Source: Acidobacteriota bacterium (GTDB lineage Bacteria > Acidobacteriota > Terriglobia > Terriglobales > Acidobacteriaceae). Taken from it: DNA of 64,000 nucleotides. The notes beneath the pieces were generated by a model. It was not told the origin of the DNA, did no database searches, and saw only the letters and a list, made by a program, of their open reading frames with translations. The translations under genes were made by a program, and so were the position numbers. Positions 1 to 7,813 of this stretch are shown one piece after another. The stretch spans positions 62,001 to 126,000 of the forward strand of contig QIBA01000029.1 in the NCBI GenBank assembly GCA_003225175.1, given 5' to 3'. The first letter of the stretch is position 1, and each line of letters opens with the position of its first letter.

Positions 1-700
1 TATCCAAATCGGATATTGAATAGCCGAACTCGGCGAACGCAGCTTTATCTAACTCTCCGACGAGTTGCGGCGGCTCTTCGTCGGCTTCGATCGGCACCGT
101 CAGTGTCCGAAATGTTCTGGGAGAAACATACATTTCATGGCTCGCAAACGCTTCCATGTATTGGCTGCTTGCTTTCCTATACTCATCACCTCTGATTCCC
201 AAGCGCCCTGAAGGCACAACACTCAGCTTGAGATCCGTGAGCTCGTTTTGGACAGAGTCGCTGAGCATTCCGAAATTAGTGATTTCGCTGGCCAGCATTA
301 GCATCTCATCGAATCGCTCCAGCGTCATCGGCAGTTGGCCAGACGGCGGTGTCGCGGCGAGATACTCGATAAGGAACCGGACAGCAATGGCATCGCGAGC
401 CTGACTCTGCAGGTCGTCCCGAAAGCCAGATACAAGCCTGGAGTCATTACCAAAGCATGCAAGTCGCGTCGCAATAGTTGATCTTCCGAGGGCCTGCCGG
501 TGCAGGATTGCCTCATGCTGCTGCATCACGAATTGCAGTACGCCTTCCTCGGCGAGTGATGCAATGAGATTTTCCAGCTTGCTGTAGCAAAAGCCGACTA
601 TGTTATTTAGAACGGCCGTACGATCCGGATCAGGAATAGGTCCGATGGCAAGCTGTGCCGCTGCCAAATGCTCTCCCACTGAATCGAGCAGTTTGCCGAT
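1..700 (-). pseudogene. 3' part of a broken large gene of unknown function (runs off the window)
   Basis: The minus strand stays open from the TAG at 703-701 to the window edge, in the same frame as the two fragments upstream. It encodes a mostly helical, soluble-looking stretch (starting IGKLLDSVGEHLAAAQ) with no signal peptide, membrane segment or catalytic motif that I recognise. If translated separately, the best start would be a TTG preceded by GGGAG about 35 bases after the TAG. The simpler reading is that it is the C-terminal part of the gene that starts at 2758. The true end lies outside the window. It sits in the tRNA-Phe element, whose genes often decay. Confidence 0.55.
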
Positions 701-1519
701 CTAGTACTTCCGTACACCTCTGTACAGAGGCAGACCGCGCTCGTCGAGAGCCGCGTCGGCCCTAACATTGAAGGACAGCAGTTTCTTTTTGAGCCCTAAA
801 GGCGCAATCTGCTCCACGAGAGTAGCGACTTGGTGTTCAAGTTCCAGATTTGGCGTCATCAGAGCGAGAAGTAGGGACTTGAGCAATTCACGGTCGGCGC
901 GATTATCGGGCTGACGAACGAGGTCGTGAAACGTCGAAGTAAACACGAGCTTCAGGGCGGAAGCCCCGGTGCTCTCAACCAGAAGTGCCGGCAGAGATTT
1001 GCTCTCTTCTACCTTCCCTTGGAACTCTTCTGCAACGGCCAGTTCGATTGTTAAAAGCGAAACATGTTTAAGCTTTCCATGCAAACGAACACTCGCATGC
1101 CATAGCCAAAATGCAACAGCATCTGCGAGTTCGCCATAGAGCGCGTCATTGTCGGACTGATCTGGCCCGAGAATCCAAACCGGAGTCTCAAGCGCTTCGA
1201 GGTAGACCGCTACCCGCCCTCTTCTTGGGCCCAGTGGAATGTAAATTGGAATCTCAGCGTTTCTGTGCAACGATTGCACTTCAACGCTGCCCTTGAGTTG
1301 ATAGTGTGAAACAGCATGTACACCCAAGAGGTGCGACACCTTACATCTCAGCGGGCGAGCAAAGTCCGCAGCGTGAATGGAAATTACGTTAGGTACACGA
1401 TCGTCTCCAACATAGAAGCTGTATTCGTGCGCCGCAAAAAATCCATACTCATCCAACGTGTTCCATACCTGTACGCGCACGCCCTTCTCGCGCAATCCGT
1501 GAGCTGCCTCGGCGAAGCT
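701..1519 (-). pseudogene. middle part of the broken large gene
   Basis: This segment continues in frame from the TGA at 1522-1520 and ends at TAG 703-701. It has about 272 codons. The residues across the first stop read naturally (GDPLAV-stop-SFAEAAHGLREKG), as expected if a TGG codon became TGA. The second stop (RGVRKY-stop-IGKLL) would fit CAG or TGG becoming TAG. A TTG at 1495 with GAGG about 11 bases upstream could let the piece be translated alone, so three small genes in one frame cannot be excluded. No known domain is evident. Confidence 0.55.
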
Positions 1520-2758
1520 TCAAACAGCAAGCGGATCGCCAGCCTCCAGCACGCTGATTGTTCGGAGGTCAGCCGCACTGACCATGTGAAGCATAGAGGT
1601 ATCTGAGAACTGCGGAAACGCGACACCGTAAGCCCGACCGATAGCTTGGTGAACTAAAAGAAACAGAATTCTGGTGTTGGAATCCTCAGCGTGAATCTGT
1701 TGTTCGAACTCTTTCATGCGATCCATAAGAGGAGTTATCAACGCATCCATGTTCCAATAGCGAGTTTTCCCACTCACGTCATAGTCTTCCATTGGGTCCG
1801 TTACTATCGCCACATATGCCCTCTTGTCCTTGTCGATTTCAGCCAGTATCTCCGTTATCGTCGATGGTAAGGTCAGTTTTGCTGGAGGGGCTAAGACGAT
1901 TCCGTTTACCAAATAACCAAGACTCTCTGAAACTGACGCTTCAACGGAGTGGTTGTATGCGAGGGCGTACTGAGCCTGCAGGTTATTTTGGATTGTCAGA
2001 CAATTCAGACGGTGTGCAAGCGCATCCAGGAGGGCACTTGGCGAAGCAACGATGTACGTGGTTCCAAGTCGCACTATCGGACAGCGGTGAAGGGGCCCAA
2101 CCTCAACGCTGTATGAACTAGCGTGATCCTCCCCGGCCTCTGCCAGGAATGGTGCGAGTGCACTGATGTCAACCTGCTGTCGAGAGAGAACCTCTTGCAG
2201 CTCGGTCTCCGTGAACGTCACTGAACGTTTTAAGGCTTGGAACACCTCCGATGAAGGCACACGAACATCTTTGCCTCCGGCACTGGGTTCTGTTCCTCGT
2301 CGGAGACCGGCGCGAACAGCGACTTCATTACTTATGGATAAGATCGCTGCCGCTGAGTCGTGCGAATCCTGCAGAAACTGCTTGTTAGTGATATGAGAAG
2401 AGAAGAATATTGCTGCGATCATGTTCCTGAGAATGAACGGAAAAGATTCGCCAGCGCCTGGGAAGACTCTGTATGAGCCACCAAAAATGGGAATCTCTTC
2501 AATAATGCAGTCGGGAGGAGGATCCTCTGCCCTCCCAAAGAGGCGATAAAGCAAATCATTCAACAAGTTTCGCAACCGAGGCGAACTGATTTGATTGTTA
2601 AAAGTCTTCAGGGACGCGGCTGCGTGCGCTAGTGCTTCTAGGCGTACGACGTGTTCCGCATTTTCGGGAAGTAATTGCAACCCACCAGCGGTCGCCACTA
2701 GATCCGCCGAGTCGAAGTGAGAAATTGCCGTTAGCACTTCGGAAAGTGGACTGGACAT
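1520..2758 (-). pseudogene. 5' part of the broken large gene (412 residues to the first stop)
   Basis: The reading frame opens at ATG 2758 and runs 412 codons to TGA at 1522-1520. There is no strong ribosome-binding site upstream. The protein is soluble, begins with an amphipathic helical region, and has alternating strand/helix segments such as YVAIVTDPMEDYDV and RILFLLVHQAIGRAYGVAF. The last segment before the stop, DLRTISVLEAGDPLAV, leads straight into the next fragment. Intact length would exceed 918 codons. The function is unknown. It is carried by the tRNA-Phe element and could be a defence or mobility-associated protein, but nothing in the sequence proves that. Confidence 0.5.
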
Positions 2759-2843
2759 TTCGTTTAGAAATTCTCGAACGAGCGGTTACGACGACAGAGT
2801 AATTTCGATGATCGTCTTCGCACCGGACCGAGCGCGCGTTGTG

Positions 2844-3290
2844 TCATCCCGTTAGGAGTTCAGGATGAGCCTTCTCTTGCCAGGCGACGACACCAAGGCG
2901 CAGGTCAGTTGCTGTCTTTATCGCCAAACCCAATTCCTGATTTGAGACGTTCCCCGCTGCGTCGTAGCTGGTCGCATTCCGTTTCTTCGAGAGCAGCTTC
3001 ATCCTCTGGATCAGCTTGTCATCTGCCCTGATGGTGAATTCGAGAGACTCGATGGTTTTCAGATGATGCCCAGTTTGAGATGACGTGCGATAGCCACAGG
3101 CACGAAGTGCAATCATGGCGGCGGTTCGCGCAGCGTTGTATGCAGCTTCGAACCGTCGGTCCTGCGAAACTGCAGCGACATTTGCATCCTTCAGGTCGCG
3201 CTCGACAATCGTAAGCAGGTTCTTAATCTCGTCGCGACTTGTCGGTTCCGTTTTGAGCCAACCGTATTCCACCCACTCTTCTAAGCTCAT
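2844..3290 (-). CDS. HEPN domain protein (putative toxin of an MNT-HEPN pair)
   Basis: A 148-residue helical protein with the HEPN signature R-x6-H: Arg68 and His75 in the segment YRTSSQTGHH. In MNT-HEPN systems the HEPN partner is an RNase-like toxin whose Arg and His form the active site, and the nucleotidyltransferase partner neutralises it, in known cases by modifying the HEPN protein. The start ATG at 3290 has GGAG about 7 bases upstream. It lies inside the 3' end of the upstream nucleotidyltransferase gene (68-base overlap), so the two are co-transcribed and probably translationally coupled. Family assignment is from motif and pairing; toxicity is inferred. Confidence 0.75.
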   Translation of the reverse strand: MSLEEWVEYGWLKTEPTSRDEIKNLLTIVERDLKDANVAAVSQDRRFEAAYNAARTAAMIALRACGYRTSSQTGHHLKTIESLEFTIRADDKLIQRMKLLSKKRNATSYDAAGNVSNQELGLAIKTATDLRLGVVAWQEKAHPELLTG

Positions 3291-3873
3291 CTTCGTCTCC
3301 GATCACGAATATCTTTTCGCCGCGGACCACCGAATTAAGGAAATGATTTCCGCTCGCGAACTTTGTCTTGAACTCGGAGGGGGAATAGACGGTGGGGTTT
3401 ACTGCTCGCCGAAGCGATGCTTCGATACTGCTCAGTTTTCCAAGAACATCTTCGAGACTGGCTTTGCCCACGACCATGAGGTCGATGTCGCTTTCTGATC
3501 TCTCTTCGCCTCGTGCCACTGAGCCATAGATAAACGCCACCGAAACAGAATCGGCTAAAGGAGCGAGTGCGGAACGCAGCATGGGAATTGTCCCGACTGT
3601 CTTTGCGACCAAGGCACGCAATTCGGGAAAAACTGGATGGCTGCGATTGGCACGATAAAAGACTTGTTTGCCGACTGTGGAGCGTTCGAGGAGACCAAGC
3701 TGGCTCAGAAGATCCAACTCGCGCTGGATCGTTCCCACGCTCAAGCCGCCAAGTTCGCGAGCGAGCTGACGGTAGTAAAAGGACTCATCAGGATGCTCGT
3801 ACAAAAGCCCAAGAATGGCTCCGCGGCCCTTCCCGAAGAGCACGTCTGCCAAGGCTTTCGGTTCTGCTCTCAT
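3223..3873 (-). CDS. winged-helix / MNT nucleotidyltransferase fusion (putative antitoxin)
   Basis: Starting at ATG 3873 this gives 216 residues. Residues about 10-85 form an ArsR-like winged helix (YYRQLARELGGLSVGTIQREL, then an RSTVGKQVFYRAN wing). Residues about 108-195 form a minimal nucleotidyltransferase domain with GSVARGE at 117-123 and SDIDL carrying Asp129 and Asp131, the metal-binding pair. MNT proteins paired with HEPN genes act as antitoxins. The extra DNA-binding domain suggests that this one also regulates its own promoter. A TTG at 3894 is an alternative start but would lie inside the candidate operator. The 3' end overlaps the HEPN gene by 68 bases. Confidence 0.8.
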   Translation of the reverse strand: MRAEPKALADVLFGKGRGAILGLLYEHPDESFYYRQLARELGGLSVGTIQRELDLLSQLGLLERSTVGKQVFYRANRSHPVFPELRALVAKTVGTIPMLRSALAPLADSVSVAFIYGSVARGEERSESDIDLMVVGKASLEDVLGKLSSIEASLRRAVNPTVYSPSEFKTKFASGNHFLNSVVRGEKIFVIGDEDELRRVGGIRLAQNGTDKSRRD

Positions 3874-3904
3874 TACGAGAGCAATTGTACGCAAATTGAG
3901 AGCA
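3866..3904 (-). promoter_or_regulatory. candidate autoregulatory operator of the MNT-HEPN operon
   Basis: Around the start codon there is an inverted repeat GCTCTC-N5-GAGAGC (3866-3882). A further copy of GAGAGCA at 3898-3904 is exactly 21 bases (two helical turns) from the copy at 3877. A second imperfect palindrome, CAATT-N7-AATTG, spans 3882-3898. Such an arrangement fits binding by the winged-helix domain encoded immediately downstream. This is inference from spacing and symmetry only. Confidence 0.4.
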
Positions 3905-4664
3905 GAGTCAAGCTGTCGAAGTAACTGGAAAACCGGCCGATTACGCTGTTCGGCATTACGCCGCCGGGCGCAAGCGCCTGTCCAGCTATGTAGATTTTTC
4001 TAAGGCAAAATTTTCTTCGGTCGAGGCGCTCATTTTTCCCAGTTCATGGGCATTAGGAATATATAGGAGGTCTTTGCGTTGGCCCAGCTTGCTTCAGGTT
4101 GTCATAACAATTTTTTTATTTTTTGTTTTGAGGTTTTGCCGAAAAAAGGCTTCTTACAAATAGAGTGATGTCATTGGTCGGCAGGGAGGCGCCCGTAAAA
4201 CGTCCGTTCCATTTCGTACCAAGGAAAATCGGTTTGACGCGACCATTTTTCGGAGTTTTTGTGCAATTAGATATATAGAGGGCAGCTCTTTGACCATACC
4301 TCCAGTTGGCCGAAATAGCCGTCGAGCCGCCCAAGTCAATCCACAACAGAACCTAAAGCCACTCGAATTTGGCCAAATAGGACCCTTATTCACCGTCCCC
4401 CAGACAAAGCCAAAAAAATTTGGTGAGCTTTTGCTCAAAAAACGCCTCATTGGTAAGTAGAGGGGTAATGCCAGGTCACCGGGCTGCGCAACTTTTCGCC
4501 GCAATTTTCGTTAGTACCGTTGCCCGAGTCTCTCCAAGAACGACTGTCATAGCCATCGCTTTTTAGCTCGAACCCACACTCAAGCCTCACCACAAAGCCA
4601 CATTCCACTGACCCACTAGTCAAAGCTACCGACCCACTCCAAATCTTGCATAGGAGAACCGGGG
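3905..4664. other. 760-base non-coding interval in the element, no supported gene
   Basis: The interval is more AT-rich than its surroundings, with a T-rich run near 4107-4135 and another near 3999-4020. The short minus-strand frames here (largest 116 codons, 4154-4504) lack a ribosome-binding site, show no domain and have basic low-complexity composition, so I do not call them. The promoter of the winged-helix gene at 4665 should lie at the right end. The element may have lost genes here. Confidence 0.4.
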
Positions 4665-5480
4665 ATGTTGCGTTTCGATAATCGCGTGGCGCTGTTGGAT
4701 CTGCGCTCAGACAATTTTCTCAACACGCTTGTCCAGCTCGGAGGGTACTGCACAATTGGACAAGCAAAACGGCTAGGACTCGCTAACTCGGACACCCGAG
4801 CGGCGGCTCACCTCCGAATTTTGGAGCAGAACGGATTCCTGCGGAGAGTGTCCAGTTATCCGGTTGTTTACCAGACAACGAAGTCAGCTACCCGACTGCT
4901 GGGAGCAGATCGGAGGGCCAGGCGTTCGCACAGGGAGAAGACCGTGCTCGATCGGTTGCTGGCGGTCGATTTCTATTTGGACGCGACCCAATGGGTGGCC
5001 GAGTTCGTATTTAACCATGAAATGAAAATCGCCCTGCTTACCAAGCAGGGATGCCCGTTGCCTACGATCCCGGAGCGCAGTGGACGACCTTACTTATGGG
5101 ATGAATTCCTCCTCAAGGTCGGCGATGGAAGCACCACAATTGCCCAAATAGATGACCAGCAACGGGGAACATTCTCGCAGGCAAAAAATCTGGCGATACG
5201 CTTCTCTGACGTCACCAAATTCCTTCCAAAACATTCGCAACTCTACATGGTTACGGGGAGCGCAGTGCGGGACCGGAGCTACGGATACGTGTTAAAGCAT
5301 CCGGACATGCAGCGAGTGCACGAGTGTTGCGGAATTCCAGTCAGAACATACTTGATCGAGCCATCAGTTAAGTCCTTCGCGACGACAGATCCCTCCATAA
5401 ATCCGAGCGTTGAGCAAACAACTGCTCACAGGCACCGACACCGGCGTGGCGCCTGGTCTCCACACCTAGCCAGAATTTAA
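4665..5480 (+). CDS. winged-helix protein resembling replication-relaxation/mobilisation proteins
   Basis: A 271-residue soluble protein with AGGAGA about 8 bases before ATG. Residues about 20-65 (LVQLGGYCTIGQAKRLGL, then AAHLRILEQNGFLRRV) look like a winged helix, followed by a mixed alpha/beta domain with aromatic and charged residues. The layout resembles the replication-relaxation family of plasmids and integrated elements, which carry an N-terminal winged helix and act in replication or mobilisation. I cannot confirm that family by eye. Its place next to the integrase and in the same direction supports an element-maintenance role. The C-terminus is His/Arg-rich (HRHRHRR). Confidence 0.6.
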   Translation: MLRFDNRVALLDLRSDNFLNTLVQLGGYCTIGQAKRLGLANSDTRAAAHLRILEQNGFLRRVSSYPVVYQTTKSATRLLGADRRARRSHREKTVLDRLLAVDFYLDATQWVAEFVFNHEMKIALLTKQGCPLPTIPERSGRPYLWDEFLLKVGDGSTTIAQIDDQQRGTFSQAKNLAIRFSDVTKFLPKHSQLYMVTGSAVRDRSYGYVLKHPDMQRVHECCGIPVRTYLIEPSVKSFATTDPSINPSVEQTTAHRHRHRRGAWSPHLARI

Positions 5481-5506
5481 GAGAAAACGAACCACAAAGA
5501 CACTCA

Positions 5507-5539
5507 GTCGGCAGCGGCGGCGAAGCCGCCGCTGCCGAC
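5507..5539. repeat. perfect 15-bp inverted repeat with GAA loop
   Basis: The arm GTCGGCAGCGGCGGC (5507-5521) is followed by GAA and by its exact reverse complement (5525-5539). It starts 27 bases after the stop of the winged-helix gene. There is no T-tract, so it is not a classical intrinsic terminator. It could be an mRNA 3'-end stabiliser, a REP-type palindrome, or a recombination/origin structure of the element. Confidence 0.8.
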
Positions 5540-5654
5540 AAGCACGAGCACAACAGGGCGGACTCCTTTCCCTTAACCCATTCTCCTTTACCCATTCGCA
5601 TTGGCCATTCCCATTCCGACTACGAGACGTTGGGGGCGGCCGACACAAAAAGAC

Positions 5655-5699
5655 GAAAGTGACAAACGGGCATTCATATTTGTCTTTTTCGTCACTTTC
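5655..5699. repeat. inverted repeat GAAAGTGAC ... GTCACTTTC upstream of the integrase
   Basis: Arms at 5655-5663 and 5691-5699 are exact reverse complements separated by 27 bases that contain TTTGTCTTTTTC. The composition (ACAAAAAGACGAAAGTGACAAA) resembles the CACGAAG/GTCACGAAG dispersed repeats at 7384 and 18695. It may be a degenerate member of that family, or a regulatory site for the integrase about 90 bases downstream. Confidence 0.5.
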
Positions 5700-5790
5700 A
5701 CAAGGGCTCGCTAGCAGAGCGAACAACCACAAGGGCTGACCCATATCAAGCAAACCCACGCCAATTCTCACGAAATGAGTAGGCGAGCTG

Positions 5791-7110
5791 ATGAAGAAAT
5801 TTGAGGAAAGCGAATGCAATCCGCAGCAACCGAGTTGTGCTATCGTTCGGATCAAGGCGAATTCCGGCGAGCCATCCAAAGGAGATTTCGAACGGATGGC
5901 CCGCAGGAGATTTCAAGACCCGCGACCTGTTCGACGCGGTGGGTGGTGGACCTTGCTGTTTTGGAAGGACCACTTCATCGCGGGAAAACACAAGCGGAAA
6001 CGAGAACGAATCAAACTAGCTCCCGCGAGTATGCGCGAGCGGGAAGTTCTGAAGGTCGCTGCTGAATATCTCAGGCCTCTCAATCAGGGACTTGAGAGCA
6101 TCGGATCAGCGACAAACTTTCAATCGTACGTGGAGAGCACGTACAAACCAGTGGTGATGCCGCTCATGGCCTCAAGCACGCGCGAGCGATACGAAGGAGT
6201 GATACGGAATTACCTGTATCCGGCCTTCGCAAACTCGTGCTTGCGTGATCTGACCACACTCGAATTCCAGCGATACTTCTCCGGAACAACTCTCTCAACG
6301 CTCGGCCAGGAATCGAAGGACAAAATCCGCGACGTTCTGTCGAGTATTCTGCGTTCCGCAGTGGGATACGGTTTGCTGGTGAAGAATCCAGTGGAAGGAG
6401 TGCGGCTGCCAACTAGCAAGAGAGGAAAGCGCAAAGCGAAACCACACATCACACCGGAGCAGTTCGAGCAGCTTGTAAACGAAATCCCAGAACCGTACTC
6501 CACGATGGTTTATGTGGCGGTTTACACCGGATTGCGTGTGAGCGAATTAATCGGATTGCGCTGGGAAGATGTGCACGCCGATTCCATCACGATTGATGAA
6601 CGTTACTGTCGTGGCGATTGGGGGCAACCCAAAAGCGATTGCAGCAACGCAACGATTGGAGTGGATCGGTCGGTTATCGAACGTATCCAACGGTTGAAAT
6701 CTTTGACCGTGATCGTGAGAGCGGGAAGGGCCAAGCGACGCTACAAGGTGGTGAAGTCCGCCCTACCGAATGATCTCGTTTTTCAATCGCTCAAAGATGG
6801 GAAGCCGATGCGCGATAACAACGTGCTAGTTCGGTTCATTAAACCCGCTGGGCGAAGGCTCGGCATCGAGTTTGTGAACTGGCGCTCGCTGCGCACTTCA
6901 TATGCGACTTGGTTGATTGAAGCCGGAGCAAATCCAAAAGATGTGCAGGGCCAGATGCGGCACTCGCGCATTGCGACGACCATGGACATCTACGCGCAAT
7001 TTGTTCCTGAGTCGCAGCAGCGTGCGATTAGCAAAATGACGGCGATGGTAGAGCAGCGGTTGGCGGCAAAGCACGCTACTGATGAGCTAGCTTCGCATAC
7101 CATTCAGTGA
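5791..7110 (+). CDS. tyrosine recombinase / phage-type integrase
   Basis: A 439-residue site-specific recombinase that cuts and rejoins DNA through a 3'-phosphotyrosine. Visible parts: a basic N-terminal region (about 36-75), a SAM-like core-binding domain (about 110-200, starting FQSYVESTYKPVV), and the catalytic domain with Arg249 (TGLRVSELIGLRW), Arg368 in box II (WRSLRTSYAT), His391 (MRHSRI) and nucleophile Tyr401 (MDIYAQF). The first box II residue, usually His, is Arg365 here. Met36 (MARRRF) is a plausible alternative start. The gene ends 71 bases before the 3' end of tRNA-Phe and points at it, the usual arrangement of a tRNA-integrated element. Confidence 0.93.
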   Translation: MKKFEESECNPQQPSCAIVRIKANSGEPSKGDFERMARRRFQDPRPVRRGGWWTLLFWKDHFIAGKHKRKRERIKLAPASMREREVLKVAAEYLRPLNQGLESIGSATNFQSYVESTYKPVVMPLMASSTRERYEGVIRNYLYPAFANSCLRDLTTLEFQRYFSGTTLSTLGQESKDKIRDVLSSILRSAVGYGLLVKNPVEGVRLPTSKRGKRKAKPHITPEQFEQLVNEIPEPYSTMVYVAVYTGLRVSELIGLRWEDVHADSITIDERYCRGDWGQPKSDCSNATIGVDRSVIERIQRLKSLTVIVRAGRAKRRYKVVKSALPNDLVFQSLKDGKPMRDNNVLVRFIKPAGRRLGIEFVNWRSLRTSYATWLIEAGANPKDVQGQMRHSRIATTMDIYAQFVPESQQRAISKMTAMVEQRLAAKHATDELASHTIQ

Positions 7111-7113
7111 GTG

Positions 7114-7143
7114 AATTGGAACCAATTGGAACCAAATGGAACC
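7114..7143. repeat. three 10-bp direct repeats between integrase stop and tRNA-Phe
   Basis: AATTGGAACC occurs at 7114-7123 and 7124-7133, with AAATGGAACC at 7134-7143. The period is one helical turn, and the core TTGGAACCAA is near-palindromic. Position between the integrase gene and the tRNA attachment site fits arm-type integrase or excisionase binding sites. That role is inference. Confidence 0.65.
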
Positions 7144-7181
7144 AAAACAGCGGAAAGGGCACTGCCAAGTGCTTGAAAATA

Positions 7182-7257
7182 TGGTGGCCAGGGACGGAAT
7201 CGAACCGCCGACGCCAGCCTTTTCAGGGCTGCGCTCTACCATCTGAGCTACCTGGCC
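7182..7257 (-). tRNA. tRNA-Phe (anticodon GAA), CCA encoded
   Basis: Read on the minus strand, the 7-bp acceptor GGCCAGG pairs with CCTGGCC. The D stem is GCTC/GAGC, the anticodon stem CAGCC/GGCTG encloses loop CTGAAAA with anticodon GAA, and the T arm has loop TTCGATT. Discriminator A is followed by encoded CCA at 7184-7182. The 3' half faces the integrase, so it is the likely attachment site of the element on its left. The matching distal att copy was not found inside the window. Confidence 0.95.
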
Positions 7258-7383
7258 AATCTGGATTGCAACGACAGGTTGGAGCGTCGAACCCCGATGC
7301 TCATGGAATTATAACAATCCGGCTTGGGCGGCGTGAACCTCTGCGAGGCATCGGTTCTGTGGATGCATCGTAGACCGAAAATC

Positions 7384-7464
7384 GATGAAACCACGAAGCA
7401 CACAAACGTCACGAAGTACGTGCGAATGTTTCCTTTGTGCTCCTTTGTTCCATTCGTGGTTTCA
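7384..7464. repeat. dispersed CACGAAG-type repeat with terminal inverted arms
   Basis: It begins GATGAAACCACGAAG and ends TTCGTGGTTTCA, so the ends are inverted copies (GAAACCACGAA / TTCGTGGTTTC). The left part, with GTCACGAAG, matches the reverse complement of 18695-18730 with a few differences. It lies in a gene-free interval (7258-7566) that otherwise shows nothing. It is probably a non-autonomous interspersed repeat. Confidence 0.65.
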
Positions 7465-7566
7465 CCATGGATTTTCCTGCAATAACTTTTTCCGATTGTA
7501 AGTATAAGAAATCTCGATTTCACTAATTGGTAATCGGAGCGCACAGTAGTTACCTGGAGGGCCAAC

Positions 7567-7731
7567 ATGGAAACAGGTCAAACAGTTGTGCTGTGTCCCA
7601 ATTGCCGGTGGAGCGCTCGTGGAATCGACGAGCAGCAACTTCGCGCGGCGAAGGACCACCATGCGATGTACGAGTGCCCGCTGCCTTCAGCCGCGCCTGG
7701 CGACCCGCTGGTCGATGCGCTTGCCAGCTAA
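7567..7731 (+). CDS. 54-residue zinc-ribbon-like small protein
   Basis: The frame starts at ATG 7567 with GGAGG 7 bases upstream and ends at TAA 7729-7731. The protein begins METGQTVVLCPNC, giving a CxxC at residues 10-13, and has His31/His32 and Cys37 (HHAMYEC), so it could bind one zinc. Small proteins of this kind are common in Acidobacteriota, but I cannot name a family or function. It stands alone between a dispersed repeat and a convergent hydrolase gene. The good ribosome-binding site and Cys/His pattern are the reasons for calling it. Confidence 0.65.
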   Translation: METGQTVVLCPNCRWSARGIDEQQLRAAKDHHAMYECPLPSAAPGDPLVDALAS

Positions 7732-7813
7732 CGCGGCGTAACCGCCGCAGACCCCCCAAGACGGTGGAAATTCCAGCTAGCTTTGGGAATTCTTGGCGCT
7801 GATGCGCGCTTGT

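Noticed and set aside
3223-3290. Possible sequencing error behind the 68-base overlap of the MNT and HEPN genes
   Set aside because: Both frames keep domain sense up to the overlap, and the HEPN start has a ribosome-binding site; overlap is common in such pairs.
4116-4504. Overlapping minus-strand frames of 76 and 116 codons in the AT-rich interval
   Set aside because: No ribosome-binding site, no domain, low-complexity composition and mutual overlap in different frames.
7107-7373. Plus-strand frame reading through the tRNA-Phe complement, with a typical WWPGTESNRRRQPFQGC-type sequence
   Set aside because: This is a well-known spurious translation of the antisense of tRNA-Phe. The tRNA structure explains the sequence fully.
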